Shown here: in pieces, positions 45,201 to 55,801 of the stretch | Position numbering within the stretch: the first letter of the stretch is position 1 | Layout: the number at the start of each line of letters is the position of its first letter | DNA from: Carettochelys insculpta | Taxonomy: Eukaryota > Chordata > Testudines > Carettochelyidae | Assembly: GCF_033958435.1 (NCBI RefSeq) | Contig: NC_134161.1 | Span: 13,888,001-13,952,000 of the forward strand | DNA length: 64,000 bases | Direction: 5' to 3' | The notes under the pieces: generated by a model | What the model was told of the DNA's origin: nothing | The model's database searches: none | The model's input: only the letters and a program-made list of their open reading frames with translations | Program-made: the position numbers and the translations under genes

Positions 45201-45549
45201 TATGAAATACATATTCAGCGCCTCATTAGAATGTTGGCAGCCACGGCGCTTCGAAATTGATGCGGCTTATCCAGACAGGGCTCCTTTTCGAAAGGATCCT
45301 GGCAACTTCGAAATCCCCTTATTCCTGTCTGCTGGTAGGAATAAAGGGATTTCGAAGTTGGTGGGGTCCTTTCGAAAAGGAGCCCTGTCTGGACGAGCCG
45401 CGTGGCTGCAAGCTGCGTCAATTTCGAAGCGCCGTGGCTGCCAGCATTCCAATGAGGCGCTGAATATGTATTTCAGCGCTTCATTAGTAAACTTTGAAAT
45501 GGCCATTTGCATGGCCATTTCAAAGTTTTGGGCTAGTGTAGACACAGCC
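45200..45549. mobile_element. left-truncated palindromic MITE (TTCGAA family)
   Basis: Same family as the 436-bp elements at 48.3 and 60.1 kb: CATATTCAGCGCCTCATTAG, CTTCGAAATTGATGC, a central hairpin around 45320-45350, then the full right arm to GTGTAGACACAGCC (45549). The outer left 90 bp or so is missing and replaced by a tandem repeat. Open frames on both strands are products of the palindrome. Confidence 0.8.
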
Positions 45550-46488
45550 TCCATAGTCTGAAATATTTAGCTTACATCGGTCCAGCTGCCCAATCTGTAA
45601 TCCTGTTTCCTGAAATTGTTCTTGTACATATTAAGTCCTGGCAAAGCTAAAATCAAATTTGGAATGTGAAGTTTGCAAAAAGCTTCACTTAACTGTTTTT
45701 TAAAATTCTACTCTGAAAATTGAAATATTTTCCCATTAAATTTATTTTTCTTTTAATATCAAAAACATTCTTACATTATCTTACCATGTATAAATTACTA
45801 ATTGCAGTCCATTTTTACTTTCATGAAAAATTATGCAAAGAGCAAAGCAGGAAGCTTGTCTTTCGGCATTTTGCTTATTTGTTGCCTGGATAACCTCAAT
45901 GATTGCTCAAGGTTAAATTTAAAATCTGTTAGAGAAGTTCTGGTTTTTATCTTTTTTAATAGAGCAAGATTTAAACTCATGTAAATTATCTAAGGAGAGT
46001 AGATGTATTAGCAAAGATGACAAATGCTTTTCAGGGTTGATAATCCCATTCTTCTTGAAAATACATGCTGTTTTTAGAAATGAATTCTCGTCATGAGAAG
46101 AGCCCCTGGTTCTACCCGACTTCTAAGTTATGGAAGTGGTAGAAAGCTGAATCAATATGGAACTCAGGTTATCATTCATGGGAGAAACAGACCCGGAAGT
46201 TGGGAGTGTGCATAACTGTTTTGGAAAACAGCGTTCTGTGCTTGAGACAGTTTCTTAAATTTGATGATTTCTCCTCCCTGGGATTAAAAGATGAATGGTT
46301 TCCCAACCCGTTGCTTATTTAACAGCAAGTCTCAGCCTGCAGTTAATTGTATAATTCTGATCCTTTCTTGAGTATAAATACCATCTAAATGTGCCTTTTG
46401 AATGTAACTAACTCATTGGTGTTGTCAGAATTAATGCTAATAGTTTGCTCTTGTGGTGCTTTTCAGGCATAGCTCTCAAAGCGCATGA
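45550..46488. other. unassigned stretch
   Basis: A/T-rich; no gene recognised. 46340-46450 lacks repeat features and could be tested for conservation. Confidence 0.35.
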
Positions 46489-46489
46489 C

Positions 46490-46640
46490 GAAGGAGGTCA
46501 ATACATTTTTTTTTTATGGACAAGGAAACTGTGGTACATGAGTGTCAAATGACTTTTTCAGAGTCATGCAGCAGGTCAGTGGCAGCTGAGAGTAAAAGCC
46601 AAGTTTTTTGAGTTATAATCTGGTGCTTTTGTTGTTGCCT
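46490..46640 (+). repeat. MIR-like ancient SINE relic
   Basis: GACAAGGAAACTGTGGTACA, CAGAGTCATGCAGCAGGTCA, GTGGCAGCTGAGAGTAAAAG: the collinear central and right blocks of MIR-like relics. Confidence 0.55.
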
Positions 46641-47218
46641 CCAAGCTGATCACAATATGAAATTTTCTTAGAAGATTACAGGGGCCAAAAGCTTAATTTT
46701 GTTTTGCCATTGTGGTAATTATTTGAGCAGAAACATAGATGAAGTACTGTTGGCTGAAGCCAAAGCTTTGGGGATAGCTGCATCAGAGCAGAACGTAGTT
46801 TAGCGTCACAAATAGACAAAGACACCGTTCAGGAATTTTGGAATTAGAGTTGGCTTTCCCAGAGATGTCTTGCCAATCAATCGTAGGCATTGTATTGATG
46901 ACTATAGCCAATAATGTCTGTTTATAATGGTGCCTTCTTGTCTGAGCACTTCAGAGGGAGCCAAAATGGGCTGAGAAGTGAAAAGGAGTCACACACTGAT
47001 GTCCTCCTAGCATGAAAAGGAGCATTTAAGGTATAATCTATATGCTGCATGGTATATTGAACCGCCAGATGCTACCATTATGGCATTTTACTGCCATGTA
47101 ATTATAATCTTCTCTCAATGCCTGTGTTCAAATTAGTTGGCAAGAGCCTCCTGTGACGTCTTTGCAAGGATGTGTGTGCTAAAACTTCTGTGGCTGCTGC
47201 CACTACATTCTCAGCTAG
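46641..47218. other. unassigned stretch
   Basis: Nothing recognised. Confidence 0.35.
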
Positions 47219-47221
47219 TTA

Positions 47222-47720
47222 GAGATTCATAGATTTATAGTTTAGAAAGACAGAAGGGACCACTGTGATCATCTGCTCTTGATATCCTGCATAACACGTG
47301 CCACAGGACTTGTCTGAATTAATTCCTGTTTGAACTAGCACGTAACTTTTGGCAAAACATCTGGTCTTGATTTTTAAAATTGCCGGGAGAATCCACCACA
47401 AGTCATGGTAAATAGGTCTAATTAAATTTAGCACCTTATTTCTTGTCTGAATTTGTCTAGCTTGAGCCATTAGATTTTGTTGTGTCTTTGGTAGATTGAA
47501 GCAAAGCACTTTATTATGGCATGTGTATTTCTCAAGTAGGCACTTGTAGACTGTGTTCCCCCAGCCTCTTACCTTTCTCTTGGTCAAGTTAAACAACTTG
47601 AACTCCTGGAATCTATCACTGTGAGGCATATTTTCCAATCCTATAATTATTCGTGGCTTTTCTCTGTCATCTCAAGTTGATCTATATCCTTCTTGAACTG
47701 TGAACAACAGAACTAGACAG
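47222..47720 (-). mobile_element. CR1 3' fragment (minus strand)
   Basis: On the minus strand, a lesion-bearing end of CR1 RT (MPHSDRFQEFKLFNLTKRK, a degraded form of the SERLKELxLFSLxKRRLRG block, then a 3' UTR with GATCACAGTGGTCCCTTCTG). The element ends in ATCTATGAATCT near 47222. It is an older subfamily than the CR1s at 11-14 kb. Confidence 0.7.
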
Positions 47721-47739
47721 AGAAATCATAGAGTGCTTT

Positions 47740-48109
47740 TGCCAGTACCAACTGCAGAAATAATATTCAGTAAACCCTTGAGTTACATGGGGATTGTGTT
47801 CCCATAGCCCCCGCGTAACTCAAATTTTCTTGCAAGTCAGGGAGGGAGAGGGGAACCAGGTTGCAGCCTGGTTCCCTGCTCTCCTCCACTCTGGGAGCCA
47901 GGACACTGACCAGCCTTAGTGGGCTGGTTAATTTTCCAGCTTCTGCAAGCCCAGGGGAGCCAGGAACCAGGCTGCAGCCTCATTCCCATCTGTCTCTCCC
48001 CTCCCCCCCCCGACTTACATGAAAATTTGAGGTACATGGGGTTGCAGGAACACAACCCCCGCATAACTCAAGGGTTTACTGTATATTATTTTTGCAGTTG
48101 GTACTGGCA
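47740..48109. mobile_element. Tigger-like MITE at the centre of a 28-bp-arm palindrome
   Basis: The MITE body 47768-48081 has inverted ends CAGTAAACCCTTGAG and CTCAAGGGTTTACTG, with TA to the right (48082-48083). Outside it, 47740-47767 and 48082-48109 are inverse copies of each other with two mismatches (core TGCCAGTACCAACTGCA). Removing the MITE leaves a near-perfect palindrome centred on the TA target. There is no transposase. Confidence 0.7.
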
Positions 48110-48117
48110 TAATCACT

Positions 48118-48311
48118 CTGGTCAGTTTCCTGGTGCCTGCAAGCCAGGGGAGCTGGGACCCTGGGGCAGCTTGGTTCCTGTCTCCCTTCAGCTTGTGGGA
48201 CCTGGGAAACTGACCAACCATGAGCCGGTCACTTTCCTTCAAGTGATGGGCAGGGAGCTGGGAACCAGGCAGCAGCCTGGCTCCAGGCTCCCCTCCTCTC
48301 CTTTAATCCAT
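48118..48311. repeat. second copy of the Tigger-like MITE interior
   Basis: GCAAGCCAGGGGAGCTGGGA, TTGGTTCCTGTCTCCC and GGGAACCAGGCAGCAGCC repeat the inner part of the adjacent MITE (47850-48005). No terminus is visible, so this is a truncated or rearranged copy. Confidence 0.5.
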
Positions 48312-48753
48312 CTTGGCTATGTCTACACGTGCCCCAAACTTCGAAATGGCCATGCAAATGGCCATTTCGAAGTTTACTAATGAAGCGCTGAAATGCATAT
48401 TCAGCGCTTCATTAGCATGCGGGCGGCAGCTGCGCTTCGAAATTGATGCTCCTTGCCGCCGCGCGGCGCGTCCAGACGGGGCTCCTTTTCGAAAGGATGC
48501 CGCCTACTTCGAAGTCCCCTTATTCCCATGAGCTCATTGGAATAAGGGGACTTCGAAGTAGGCGGTGTCCTTTCGAAAAGGAGCCCCGTCTGGACGCGCC
48601 ACGCGGCGGCAAGGCGCGTCAATTTCGAAGCGCAGCTGCCGCCCGCATGCTAATGAAGCGCTGAATATGCATTTCAGCGCTTCATTAGTAAACTTCGAAA
48701 TGGCCATTTGCATGGCCATTTCGAAGTTTGGGGCACATGTAGACACAGCCCTT
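48312..48753. mobile_element. 436-bp nested-palindrome MITE, TSD CTT
   Basis: The body 48315-48750 is flanked by CTT on both sides. It starts GGCTATGTCTACACG and ends TGTAGACACAGCC. The whole element is one hairpin centred near 48532, and each arm holds two smaller perfect hairpins (around ATGGCCATGCAAATGGCCAT, and GAAGCGCTGAA/TTCAGCGCTTC). TTCGAA occurs ten times. The 3-bp duplication and TCTACAC ends suggest Harbinger mobilisation. All apparent frames are palindrome shadows. Confidence 0.85.
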
Positions 48754-48929
48754 AACTGTTAACTCCCTGCTTGCCAGCCAGAGCTGTTCCAGCACTGTGC
48801 CTGTAGTCAGAACAGCCACATGCTTGGGACAGCCAGCTGCCTAGAGCAGTACCATCCACTCTCCCTTTAATCACTTAAGGGGTTAAAGATACAATTTTAA
48901 TTGTTTAAATGGTTATCTTTTAAAAAGAT

Positions 48930-49330
48930 ATTTATCTCCTTACCATCAATCACACTTGTCACACTGATCACGTATCAGAAAAAGCTATCATGTTAGTTTG
49001 ACAGAATCTATTTTCCATAAACACATGTGAATTGACAATTAATATATTCCCCTTCTTTAATTCCTTATTAATGAATAAGTCCCTTGCTGGCCATTCCATT
49101 ATTTTGCCTGGGATTGATATCAGGATGATAGACCTGTAATTACCGAGATCAACCTATTTCTCCTTTTAAAGTATTGGCACAAATTAGCTTTCCTCCCGTC
49201 TTCTGGAACTTCTCCAATATTCCCAGGGTTATGGAAGATTAAGGTGAATGGGTAAAAGAGCTTGGTCAGCCTTTTTAGAACTTGTGAACTCAAATTATCT
49301 GGACCTGCTGGTTTCAAAATATAATGATGC
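48930..49330 (-). mobile_element. CR1 reverse-transcriptase fragment (minus strand)
   Basis: On the minus strand: PDNLSSQVLKRLTKL, GEVPEDGRKANLCQYFKR, and an ISVITGLSS-YQSQAK remnant of the NYRPVSLTSIPGKI block. Stops and frameshifts are frequent. It lies on the same strand as the 3' fragment at 47.2 kb and could be part of the same old insertion, now separated by later elements. Confidence 0.55.
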
Positions 49331-49369
49331 AAATGTTGCATGGATGAGCTTTGGCTGACAGTTTAAAGC

Positions 49370-49663
49370 AGCAGTGGGCAACCAAACATAGGGAGTGGCT
49401 TCCGCTGATTCACCTGCTATCTTTGCTCCTCCCCATCCCTTCCACAGCTGGGACAACTGCAAACAGCTGATTTGTGGCATTCCAGATCTGAGAGGGAGGA
49501 GGGGGAGTGGGGACAAGGATAAATTAGTGTATTCGCAGCTCTGGGAAGGAGTAAAAAGTGCAGAGCTTCAGTGTCCCAGTGCAAGAGAGAAACTGGGGGC
49601 CCCTGGGGTGCATGCAGAGCCCCCGTGGGCTGGTTGCGTGCAGGCTGCAAGTTCTCCACCTCT
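49370..49663. mobile_element. hAT-like element
   Basis: The left edge CAGCAGTGGGCAACC and right edge GTTCTCCACCTCTG resemble inverted CAGNGGTGGGCAACC termini. G/C-rich interior; duplication not found. Confidence 0.45.
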
Positions 49664-50690
49664 GGATTGATATCTGAGCTGCACTGGTAATGCTATCATC
49701 AGGAAACCTTAATCTCTGGTAGTAACAGAGGGTTACAAGTAACAACAGTGTAGTATGGACAAAGGTATTTAAGTATCTGCTGGCTTTTGCTGTAACTTAT
49801 TTAATAAAGTACACATTAGTTTTCTTTGCTTAGTGCTAGTTGTTATTTCATGAGCTTTGAGTTGGAAGTGGTAGCTGCTTTGGCAAGATGGGTTTAGGTT
49901 CACTTTTGTGAGTTCTCTGTAATCTCTATAAAACACCTGTTGGATAGCTAGATTGAGGTACAGAAATATATTTGTAGCTTCCAGTATACTTGTTTGCTGA
50001 AACTCAACAGATATTCTAATCTCATTCTCATTGTACTCTAATTTACTGGGCACCAGACTGACTAGTACTGCGTTTTGCCCCCTGACCACTCTTTTTGTGA
50101 TTCACACTGGATGCAGTTTTTTGGTGGGAGGGGGGCAGCAGATGTAAAATTCTTAGGCAGGAGTCCTGTTCCTTGCCCCAGTGAAGCGGCACCAGCCACT
50201 CCAAGCAGCACCCACTGCCCTGGCTCCCTCCATCCTGGCACTGGAACCCTGATCCTGGCCCAGGGTGGAGAGGAGGTCCCAAAAGATTGGGTCAGAGGCA
50301 AGAGTGACCCCATTCCAAACTCATCCTGCAGTGGTGGCTTCTGTTTCCTGATGGTGGGTGCGATTCCCCCAGTCTGAGTATTGCAATTTGGCAGACAAGA
50401 CAAGATAGCGGTACCTCTTCAGTGTGATCCAGATACATCCTTCCTGAGGAATGACTGAGCCAATTTTGTGTGAGTGATGTTGCAACCTCATGTGAGGGGT
50501 CACAGCATTGCAGGTTTGGCCTGGCTTTGCTTGTTCTCTCCACGATGGAATGGCTGATCTTTGTGGCACTGTAACCCCTTGCAAAAGGGGAGCTAGGCCC
50601 ACCATTGTGGAACAGGAACTGGTGCTGTGTTGTGAGTTCTCTCCACTCATCTACAGACAGTTGTAGAGCAGGGATGACTGCTTTGCACTA
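49664..50690. other. unassigned stretch
   Basis: No recognised gene. Frames on both strands of 50040-50650 overlap and show no family motif. Confidence 0.3.
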
Positions 50691-50694
50691 GCTC

Positions 50695-50925
50695 TGATCT
50701 GGGAGACTTAATCCAATTCCTGGTTCTGTTGTGACATGTTGTGTGACTCTGGGCAAATCTCTTCACCCTTCCTGTATATCTTTTCCCCCGCCCAGCCTTT
50801 GTCCATCTTGTCTAATAAGGTTGCAAGTACTTTGGGGTCAAGAACTGTCTCTTATTCTTAGGTCTTTGCACAGTGCTTAGCACCGAGGGGTCTCAGTACA
50901 ATCTGAAGTCTATAGATTTTTTCAT
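50695..50925 (-). repeat. MIR/L2-like ancient relic
   Basis: GTGTGACTCTGGGCAAATCTC, CAAGAACTGTCTCTTATTC and CACAGTGCTTAGCACCGAGG follow the order of ancient amniote SINE/LINE tails in inverse orientation. Confidence 0.5.
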
Positions 50926-52285
50926 CTTAATGAAAAATCAGAGCACTTTCCTTTCTTTCTGCAACACTGACATGTGCATTACAATAACTACAAGTTGCCC
51001 AAGGATCCTAGCTTTGTAAAGTAGGTCCTTAATATACACTCCTCACCTAAGAAGTAGCTAAGCAACAGATGGCATTTATGTGAACGTTCTAAAATGCATT
51101 GGAACATTTCATCAATTTTAAAATAATCTTTTTGAAAACTTACAATCTGCCTCCCATCACTGACAGCTCCCCAAAAGACTCATCACCTTCTCTCATGCCA
51201 TACTGTCTGTGAAACCATTTATCCTGCCTCTTTGGCTTAGCTGGTCAAGGCATTTCTCTTTCTGGATGTAATTCAATGACTTCTAGGAACTAGATTTGGA
51301 CAATTCTGAAATTTCAGGAAATGTTCTAGGGCTCAGTGGGAAGAATCCTCTTGATTTGGTGAAAATTGGAGTACCAGCAGGGGGTGAATGAGGCCACCCA
51401 GAGCCCCCTTCACGCTTCTTTGCAATAGTCTATAGATGAAAGAACTGGCTGATAGCATCAAGTAATACTTCCAAGTGTAGCAATACCCCATCTTATCTCC
51501 TGCCTATCCTCCCAATAGAGTTAAATGTGCTGACACCCTAAATGACTTATTTCCCAAACAGAACAAAGATTAATAATGAGGGTGAAGTAAGGTGGGGTGC
51601 ACAGCACTTCTGGCTTGAGGGTGTTGGCAGGGGAGTGGTGTTGTGGAGAGAGTTCCTGAACTAGAAAACGATGGGAGGAGGTGCATATGGGGAGTATGTG
51701 GGGGAATGGAGGAATGCAAGGAGCACCGGTGGGTGCAATGAAGCAACAAAGTATGTTGTCCCCTAGTCTAGAGCTCTTTCTCTCCCTTTTAAATTATATG
51801 ACGTCTCTATTTTTTCCCTCTCCTGCGTGTCTTTTTGTTTCCGTGGTAGAGTCCGAATTAGCCTCTCCCACTTTTTCATACTTGCTTTAGAGAGCAAAGA
51901 TACATTCCTGTTGGTCAAATTCTAGAGGAAAGGGCCCCGAGAACTATAATCAGGCCACCTAGTTACTAAACCAGTCTAACCTGTGCCACTGTTTTCCCCT
52001 GCAGCTTATTCACCTCTGCCAAATCTTGGCAGACCACTAGCCTGTATTGTTCTCATTCTTTCTGCAAACTATTGATCTAATGCTGAGGAAGACTATGCTT
52101 AGTTATTGGGATTATTAAAGAAATATATTGTCATTCATTACACAGTACTTTGCAAACATCTGTGTCAGTCTGGATCATCCTTGCAACTGAGTGTAATGGT
52201 TATTTCCAGGAACAGTGCTGTTGAATGGTTTCAGTGGGTCAGTACTCTGGGATCAGATCTATAATCCTGTAATACTCATTTTCAA
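50926..52285. other. unassigned stretch
   Basis: Nothing recognised. Confidence 0.35.
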
Positions 52286-52475
52286 ACAGTCACATAGCTC
52301 AGTGTTTTAAGTATTGGCTTTGTAAACCCAGGGTTGTGAGCTCAATCATTGAGGAGGCCATTGAGAGGTCTGGGGCAAATAGATTTAAAAAAAAATGTCA
52401 GAGATGGTACATGTCCTGCTGAGAGGGCAAGGGATGGGACTGGATGACCTCTTGGTCTCTGAGATATATGTGTGT
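52286..52475 (+). mobile_element. tRNA-derived SINE with CR1-like tail
   Basis: A-box TAGCTCAGTGTTTTAAG (52295), then GGCTTTGTAAACCCAGG and B-box GGTTGTGAGCTCAATCA (52332). The body has GAGGAGGCCATTGAGAGG, and the tail GGGACTGGATGACCTCTTGG is CR1-like. Same family as at 33.04 kb. The tRNA-like head is a promoter relic, not a tRNA gene. Confidence 0.7.
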
Positions 52476-52574
52476 GAGTATAAATAAGACCTGTTTTCTT
52501 CCCTGAAGGGCCTACAGTGGAAGGGCCTGGGTCTGCACACAAATAAATGATAAGGTCTGCTCCTGTGAATATAC

Positions 52575-53315
52575 TCAGAGGCATAGTTGTGTGTGTTTGA
52601 GTCTGTAAAAACAATGAAGATTTCTATAGCACCTTAGAGACTAATGGATTTATTGGGGCACAAGCTTTGGTGGGTTAAACATCTCCCCATTAGCTACACT
52701 GAATGGCCACAATCTCCCTGGCTGATCACTTTAATATACAATGGATAATAATGTCTTTCTTTTGCAGTAATTTTCTTACATATATTTGTATTTCCACTCT
52801 AGTCTATCTGGTAGTGAGTTTTACCCACAAAAGCTCATGACCTAATAAATGTGTTAGTTTCTAAGGCTGTCTACTCTAGAGGGTTTTGTCGATGAAGCCT
52901 GCAGTGTCTACACTAAAAACATGTCCTGTCCGCATACTGTCGACAGAATTCGGCACTTTTGTCAACAACTTTCTGTCTCTCTCCCATGAGGCCGAATGCC
53001 ATTTTTGACAGAATCTGTCAACAAAAACGCCGTGTGGACATTCCGGGAGGCCCTAGGGCTTCCAGGTCACCTGGCAGCCCTGTCTGCCGTGCTTCTGTTG
53101 TGAGAGCGGCCGGGCAGTCTGGCTGCTCTCTGTTGACGGAGCAGAACAACAGAGCGATCTGCTTTCATGTGTGGCTGTGATCTGTTGACAGAAGTTTTGT
53201 CAGCTCTCTTCCAACAGCAACTTCTGTCAACAGATGACTCTAGTCTAGACACGTAGCTTTAGGTACCACAGGACTGCTTGTTGTTTGTGAAGCTACCGGC
53301 TAAGAGGGCGGCTTT
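52575..53315. mobile_element. PLE-derived inverted-arm unit, interrupted by a MITE
   Basis: The left arm is inverted (GAGTCTGTAAAAACAATG, TAGCACCTTAGAGACTAATG, CACAAGCTTTGGTGGGT). The right arm runs on the plus strand from 52805 (CTGGTAGTGAGTTTTACCC, CACAAAAGCTCATGACC, AATGTGTTAGTTTCTAA). It is cut by a MITE (52865-53257) and resumes with AGGTACCACAGGACTGC. The hammerhead core is clearly mutated (CTGGTAG, AAAA). A target duplication was not found. Confidence 0.6.
52865..53257. mobile_element. MITE inside the PLE unit
   Basis: Starts GGCTGTCTACTCTAG and ends CTAGTCTAGACACGTAGC, inverted terminal repeats. The interior is rich in TCTGTTGACAGAAG/CTTCTGTCAACAG-type inverted segments. The flanking trinucleotides (TAA left, TTA right) suggest a decayed 3-bp duplication. 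Confidence 0.6.
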
Positions 53316-54820
53316 CTTTTGACTGACTGTTAGTTTGGAACTCTGGTTAAACGTGTTTTGAGGTTTTCTTCAGTTTAGTACACTGTGGCAACAAAAAAGA
53401 AGGTACTAAAAAGAGTTCAGAAATGTCCAAGAAGGAAGCTGCTAGCATCATGAGTATTCAGAGGTGCCTGCTTATGAATGTTCCAGCAGTATTTATTACT
53501 TGACTCCTGCAGTGCATAGGCTTTTCAGTGCTAGATATATGTAACAGCCTTCCATGTTGCCCTGTAGTTTACTTTGAAAATTTACCTGTATTCGGGGAGA
53601 TTCCAAGAAGTCATTTGCACAGCTTGGCTAAAACAGACTGCTTTAGGTTTTATTTTGGTTTTAGGCTCATAATTTAAGAGGAACCTGCTGTGTTAAGTTG
53701 TCGTCTTGTCGTTTTATGAATTTTAGCTGTAAGAGTGAAAAAAAATACAGAGGATGAAATCCTAACTCCACTGAAGGCATTGGTAAAATTCCTGTTTTAT
53801 CTGGAGTTCCTTCTCAGTCATTTTTTTTTAAATGACATAGTAGAAACACTCCTTTTGAGAATTGATTCATTGCATATCTCAGGAGTGGTTAGTTTCCCTC
53901 ATGCATGTTTGGACATTTATGGACCAGTGGTGATGCTAGGTGTTGTTTGTTTGTTCATTTTTCCATATATTCCTTGTCTTTCTAAACTTACTATGACTAT
54001 TGTGGAGTCCAGCACCCTTGATCACCTCTCTGATAAAATACTGCCAAATAAAATCATGTTATCATTCTGGATGAAGGTCCAGAGTCAAGGCAGGTTCAAG
54101 TAAAGTTTTCAAAGCAACAATTGGGTGAAGAAAAGTTACCTGATTCTCATTCCATTGTTCTCTTATTGTCCACATTTTAGGGCTAAGTTAATCAAGTGTT
54201 TTGAAACCCGCAAAGAGCTGCTGAGCATGATATGTTTAGATCTATTTCATTCTCTATGCAAATACAATATTCTGGTGCATGCCAGGTGTTAAAATTAAGA
54301 TATCATGATCAGTCGTGCCCTCTGAACATTCTGGTGTTTTTGCTCACCTAATGTATGTTGAAAACGCTGTTTTTTGAGCTAGTTTCTGTCACTGCTTACG
54401 TTGGGTAACATCATGCGCTGTGAATAATCCCATTGAGCTCAGTACAGCTATTCACTATGTAAAGTGTTAATTGGCATGATTAAGAGTGACAGAATGTAGC
54501 TTTTCTCTACTAAGCAAAGTTCATATCTAACTCATCTTTGTATGTGGTGTGCATAGTCCCTGACACATTCATCATTTGCTGGCGATTGGACTTTCTGGTT
54601 GCTGGTGCAATGTAAATATTGAATATTGGTTATAGGAATGGCTTGCCATTTTAACTCAGGGTCTCAGCTGTTGACAGTGATAATATGAGGAATTCACAGC
54701 GTTTTAGAAAGATTGTGCTCAGTCTGCCCTTTGTACCACTGTGGAAAGATTTGACAGCTTGACCAAGTTTACATGGGAAGTTAATGGCAAAGCCAAGATT
54801 ACATCTCAGATCTCCAGAGT
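53316..54820. other. unassigned stretch
   Basis: Includes a 122-codon open frame (53735-54103), hydrophobic and without recognisable domain; probably a chance frame. Confidence 0.3.
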
Positions 54821-54821
54821 C

Positions 54822-55064
54822 TCAGGGCTGGTCTGCACCAGTGCAGCTGTACCTCTGTAGTGCTTTAGGAAACCCTACTACTTCATGGAAGAGCTTCTCC
54901 CACTGGTGTAACTAGTGCACCTCTGTGAGAGGCTGTAGCTGTGTTGGTGGGAGAAGTTCTCTTGCTGACACAGCGCTATTGTTGATATGACTGTGACTTG
55001 TGCAGCTTTTCACTCCTGAGTGATGTAGTAATTTCAGTATAAGTTTGTAATGTAGACCTGTTCA
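54822..55064. mobile_element. Harbinger-type MITE, TSD TCA
   Basis: The body 54825-55061 (237 bp) is flanked by TCA (54822-54824, 55062-55064). The left end GGGCTGGTCTGCACC and the inverse of the right end, ACAGGTCTACATTAC, are inverted repeats. The TSD matches that of the Harbinger at 35.7 kb. Confidence 0.7.
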
Positions 55065-55550
55065 GTCCCATTCTACTTTATAGTTGTGTTAAATAACAAA
55101 ACTTGGCTTTTCCACAGTTTGTTAAATTTTAGGGTGTCAAAGTGCTTTACCAGCGTCAGTATGTTAAGGCCTCAGAATCATCCCTGGGAAGCAAGTGAAT
55201 ATCCCCAAAAACAGAATAGTAGAGAGGTTATGTCAAGTCAGACAGTGTGTGGCAGAGCTAAGAATAAAATCCAGATTTCATAACTTTTAGTCCTAGTTGG
55301 CCATTTCCTGCAGAGTTATCACAATTATTTAGGAATCAGAATGTCCAACCCACATCCCTGCTCCGCACAGAACTGGTATGTTAGTCTTCCTGATGTAGCC
55401 TGGAAAGGGTTACAGCTGGAAGTGCCTGTATCAGCTTCAGGAAAATGTGAATCAGTATTAGTGAGTGAAGAAAGAATGGGAACCCAGGCTTGCAAGCTGC
55501 TTTGTATGTCTTATTTCTGGTTTTTCCCCTCTGATGTTTCAGGAGGCGCT
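55065..55550. other. unassigned stretch
   Basis: Nothing firm recognised. It immediately precedes the microsatellite and candidate exon. Confidence 0.3.
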
Positions 55551-55727
55551 GTACCCAGCTGACATTTCTGAGCCTGCCTGAGATGGAAAGCAGTCTGTAT
55601 GTACTGTTCCATTAAAGAAGGGGAGAGGGGTTGGGTGGGAAAGCAACCTCAGTTTTCATCCGTTTCTCTCTGCCTCCTCTGCGTTCTTCTCTTGCTGCCT
55701 CTAGCCAGCTGCTTCTGCAGAGTCTCT

Positions 55728-55738
55728 GGGGGGGGGGG

Positions 55739-55790
<52 letters not shown>

Positions 55791-55799
55791 GTGCGTGCA
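55728..55799 (+). repeat. G-run plus (GT)n microsatellite
   Basis: A run of about 13 G (from 55728) leads directly into more than 20 GT units (55741 on), with GC interruptions near the 3' end. Frames running through it (poly Cys-Val) are artefacts. Confidence 0.95.
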
Positions 55800-55801
55800 A
55801 C

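Noticed and set aside
45187..45561. Overlapping open frames on both strands in the palindromic MITEs (also 48.3-48.8 and 60.0-60.5 kb)
   Set aside because: The same peptide pieces appear on both strands because the DNA is an inverted repeat. No protein family is matched.
50043..50650. Overlapping frames of 80-113 codons on both strands near 50 kb
   Set aside because: G/C-rich patch giving long frames in several phases at once, none with a motif.
52286..52350. tRNA gene suggested by A- and B-box-like text
   Set aside because: No cloverleaf with acceptor stem, and it continues into a SINE body with a CR1-like tail.
53735..54103. 122-codon open frame as a membrane protein gene
   Set aside because: Hydrophobicity comes from T-rich DNA; no domain, splice sites or codon bias support it.
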